In this document: positions 6,317-7,866 of the stretch, piece after piece
Numbering within the stretch: position 1 is the stretch's first letter
How the letters are laid out: each line of letters begins with the position of its first letter
Origin: Fusobacterium_C necrophorum
GTDB lineage: Bacteria > Fusobacteriota > Fusobacteriia > Fusobacteriales > Fusobacteriaceae
Direction: 5' to 3' (one strand)
Length of the DNA stretch: 7,866 nucleotides
Assembly: GCF_900104395.1 (NCBI RefSeq)
Contig: NZ_FMXX01000064.1
The notes under the pieces: generated by a model
Told to the model about the DNA's origin: nothing
Databases searched by the model: none
Seen by the model: the letters and a program-made list of their open reading frames with translations, nothing else
Program-made: the position numbers and the translations under genes

Positions 6317-6621
6317 AAAAAAAGAAAAAATGGATTGCCATACATACCGATTTTTCGAGGAAGCAGCCTTTACTTTCTATCCGGACAGCTCTCAGGAACT
6401 TTTCTTCTTTTCTTTGTCAAAATATGATGTTATCCGACCTAAGTGGATCTATGGCAAGCTTTGATAAATATCTTCTTTTGTATCTGCTTTTTCCACAAAA
6501 ATCAAAAAAAGAAAGATTCTACCCTCCTGTAAAAAATCAAGATATTTTTTTGTTTAAAAACATATATTTTGTATCAAAATAATACTGCTCCTATTTTATG
6601 CTATTTTAAGAAAAGAAAAAC

Positions 6622-6649
6622 AAAAAGGCCGGACTCTTCCAAATCCGGC
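6622..6649 (-). terminator. Intrinsic terminator of tuf
   Basis: On the minus strand, 27 nt after the tuf stop codon, GCCGGA (6649-6644) pairs perfectly with TCCGGC (6633-6628). The stem can extend by G-U and A-U pairs to a GGAA tetraloop, and it is followed by CTTTTTG (6627-6621). It is a classic Rho-independent terminator and implies that tuf is the last gene of its transcript. Confidence 0.92.
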
Positions 6650-6676
6650 TCTTGCTTTCTTATACCTTTGGAAAAA

Positions 6677-7861
6677 CTATTTTGTAATTTCAGATACTAC
6701 TCCGGAAGCTACCGTTCTTCCTCCTTCTCGAATTGCAAATCGCAATCCTGTTTCCATTGCAATCGGGTGAATCAATTCTACCGTCATGGTGATATTATCT
6801 CCTGGCATTACCATTTCCACTCCTTCCGGTAAGGTTACTGCACCTGTAATATCCGTTGTTCTGAAGTAGAATTGTGGTCGGTATCCTGTGAAGAACGGAG
6901 TATGTCTTCCTCCTTCTTCTTTGGTCAATACATAGACTTCTCCACTAAAGTTCGTATGTGGATGAATACTTCCCGGTTTTGCCAATACTTGTCCTCTTTC
7001 CACTTCTTCTTTCTTCGTTCCTCTTAACAAAGCTCCGATGTTATCTCCCGCTTGTCCTTGATCCAATAATTTTCGGAACATTTCCACTCCCGTACAAGTC
7101 GTCTTTGTGGTCGCTTTGATTCCTACGATTTCTACTTCTTCTCCTACTTTGACAACTCCTCTTTCCACTCTTCCGGTTACTACCGTTCCTCTTCCCGTAA
7201 TCGTAAATACGTCTTCAATCGGCATCAAGAATGGTTGATCTACAGCTCTTTCCGGAGTTGGAATGTATTCGTCTACCGCCTTCATCAATTCCATAATTTT
7301 ATCTACCCATTTTTGTTCTCCATTTAATGCTCCTAAAGATGATCCTGTTACAATTGGAATTTCATCTCCTGGGAATCCGTATTCGGATAACAATTCTCGT
7401 ACTTCCATTTCTACCAATTCCAACAATTCTTCATCTTCTACCATATCCGCTTTATTCAAATATACTACGATGTATGGTACTCCTACTTGTCTTGATAATA
7501 GAATATGTTCTCTTGTTTGTGGCATCGGTCCGTCTGCTGCGGATACGACTAAGATCGCTCCGTCCATTTGGGCTGCCCCTGTGATCATGTTCTTTACATA
7601 ATCCGCGTGCCCTGGACAGTCTACGTGCGCATAGTGTCTTGCTTCCGTTTCATATTCGATATGAGCGGTATTGATGGTAATTCCTCTTTCTTTTTCTTCC
7701 GGAGCTACGTCAATTTTGTCAAAATCTACTTTTTGTGCCAATCCTAAGTCAGATAACACTTTGGAAATTGCTGCTGTGGTAGTTGTCTTTCCATGGTCAA
7801 CGTGTCCAATTGTTCCGATGTTTACATGCGGTTTACTTCTTTCATATTTTTCTTTTGCCAT
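6677..7861 (-). CDS. tuf: Translation elongation factor Tu
   Basis: EF-Tu is the cytoplasmic GTPase that delivers aminoacyl-tRNA to the ribosomal A site. The 394-residue product is full length with three domains: G domain about 1-205, then two beta-barrels. GTPase motifs are GHVDHGKT (19-26), the switch I threonine in GITI (60-63), DCPGH (81-85) with the catalytic His85, NKAD (136-139) and SSL (174-176). The tRNA-binding region HTPFFTGYRPQFYFRTTD (320-337) is intact. NKAD differs from the common NKCD but still fits the NKxD rule. The sequence closely resembles what I know of Fusobacterium EF-Tu, which is the main taxonomic clue. The start at 7861 is 5 nt from the right edge, so its ribosome binding site and any upstream partners of a str operon (rpsL, rpsG, fusA) cannot be seen. 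A strong terminator follows the stop codon. Confidence 0.98.
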   Translation of the reverse strand: MAKEKYERSKPHVNIGTIGHVDHGKTTTTAAISKVLSDLGLAQKVDFDKIDVAPEEKERGITINTAHIEYETEARHYAHVDCPGHADYVKNMITGAAQMDGAILVVSAADGPMPQTREHILLSRQVGVPYIVVYLNKADMVEDEELLELVEMEVRELLSEYGFPGDEIPIVTGSSLGALNGEQKWVDKIMELMKAVDEYIPTPERAVDQPFLMPIEDVFTITGRGTVVTGRVERGVVKVGEEVEIVGIKATTKTTCTGVEMFRKLLDQGQAGDNIGALLRGTKKEEVERGQVLAKPGSIHPHTNFSGEVYVLTKEEGGRHTPFFTGYRPQFYFRTTDITGAVTLPEGVEMVMPGDNITMTVELIHPIAMETGLRFAIREGGRTVASGVVSEITK

Positions 7862-7866
7862 TTTCA

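Larger units (their letters stand above)
5966..6676. other. 711-nt intergenic region with no defensible protein gene
   Basis: The stretch 5966-6160 is almost pure A/T and contains the MFS leader and promoter candidate. The stretch 6165-6560 is less A+T-rich. It contains several hairpins (6177-6197, 6199-6231, 6267-6316) and short overlapping open frames on the plus strand, including ATG-to-stop frames at 6330-6464 (44 codons) and 6275-6427 (50 codons). None of these has a ribosome binding site. A minus-strand AGGAGGG at 6528-6522 has no start codon at a usable distance. The stretch 6569-6676 holds the tuf 3' region with its terminator. No tRNA T-arm, rRNA segment, tmRNA, RNase P or SRP RNA signature could be matched by eye. 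Confidence 0.7.

Noticed and set aside
6348..6372. GAGGAAGCAGCC resembling the conserved apical part of SRP 4.5S RNA
   Set aside because: The preceding GGTCC-GGAA-GG tetraloop stem that defines the SRP domain is absent, and no long hairpin encloses the motif.
6360..6405. Minus-strand CCTGAGAG...GGATA and GGCTGCTT resembling TPP riboswitch or RNase P fragments
   Set aside because: Only short matches in isolation; the other obligatory conserved blocks of either RNA are missing, and the position downstream of tuf fits neither riboswitch logic.
6415..6420. Perfect TTGACA on the minus strand as a -35 of a small RNA promoter
   Set aside because: At 16-18 bp downstream there is no -10-like hexamer (TCCTGA instead). 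A second TTGACA on the plus strand at 6169-6174 fails in the same way.
6520..6528. Perfect AGGAGGG on the minus strand suggesting a hidden small gene
   Set aside because: No ATG, GTG or TTG lies within a usable distance downstream; the nearest frame (from a TTG about 17 nt on) is only 18 codons.
7263..7601. Plus-strand open frame opposite tuf
   Set aside because: It is a shadow of the highly constrained tuf coding sequence and has low-complexity Ser/Thr/Ile content with no ribosome binding site. The same applies to frames opposite rsmB (474-1169) and mgtE (2422-2709).
1..7866. CRISPR array, prophage, toxin-antitoxin or other defence module
   Set aside because: No regularly spaced repeats, no small overlapping gene pair and no phage or nuclease-type proteins are visible on either strand.

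Overview
The window looks like a chromosomal segment of a low-GC anaerobe, most probably Fusobacterium. It is visibly A+T-rich on both strands, and the elongation factor Tu at its right end has the sequence character I associate with Fusobacterium. The genus call comes from recognising proteins, not from a database match.

Layout, left to right. Positions 1-217 (minus strand) hold the N-terminal 72 codons of an IS30-family transposase that runs off the left edge. Its upstream end, with a plausible terminal inverted repeat at about 298-320, lies just beyond the stop codon of rsmB (334-1632, minus), a 16S rRNA m5C methyltransferase. A compact divergent promoter region (about 1638-1760) separates rsmB from mgtE (1769-3109, plus), a Mg2+ channel/transporter. 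mgtE is followed on the same strand by an EamA/DMT-family exporter (3194-4087) and a TrmR-type SAM O-methyltransferase (4094-4741). The last two are only 6 nt apart and almost certainly co-transcribed. An MFS transporter (4790-5965, minus) converges on trmR, and a long imperfect inverted repeat spans their shared 3' ends.

Positions 5966-6676 hold no protein gene I can defend. The left part is extremely A+T-rich and carries a good promoter candidate for the MFS gene. The right part, about 6165-6560, is less A+T-rich and contains several hairpins. tuf (6677-7861, minus) ends the window. It is complete except for its ribosome binding site and promoter, and it is followed by a strong intrinsic terminator (6622-6649).

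The named genes are mostly housekeeping: rRNA modification, Mg2+ homeostasis, tRNA wobble modification and translation elongation. Mg2+ supply and translation are physiologically linked, but nothing here shows a dedicated joint system. The accessory-looking parts are the IS30 element and the MFS gene with its A+T-rich flank. I did not find a convincing new multi-gene system. The items most worth a second look are the hairpin that would hide the transposase start codon (211-281) and the hairpin-rich unassigned stretch before the tuf terminator (6177-6560).
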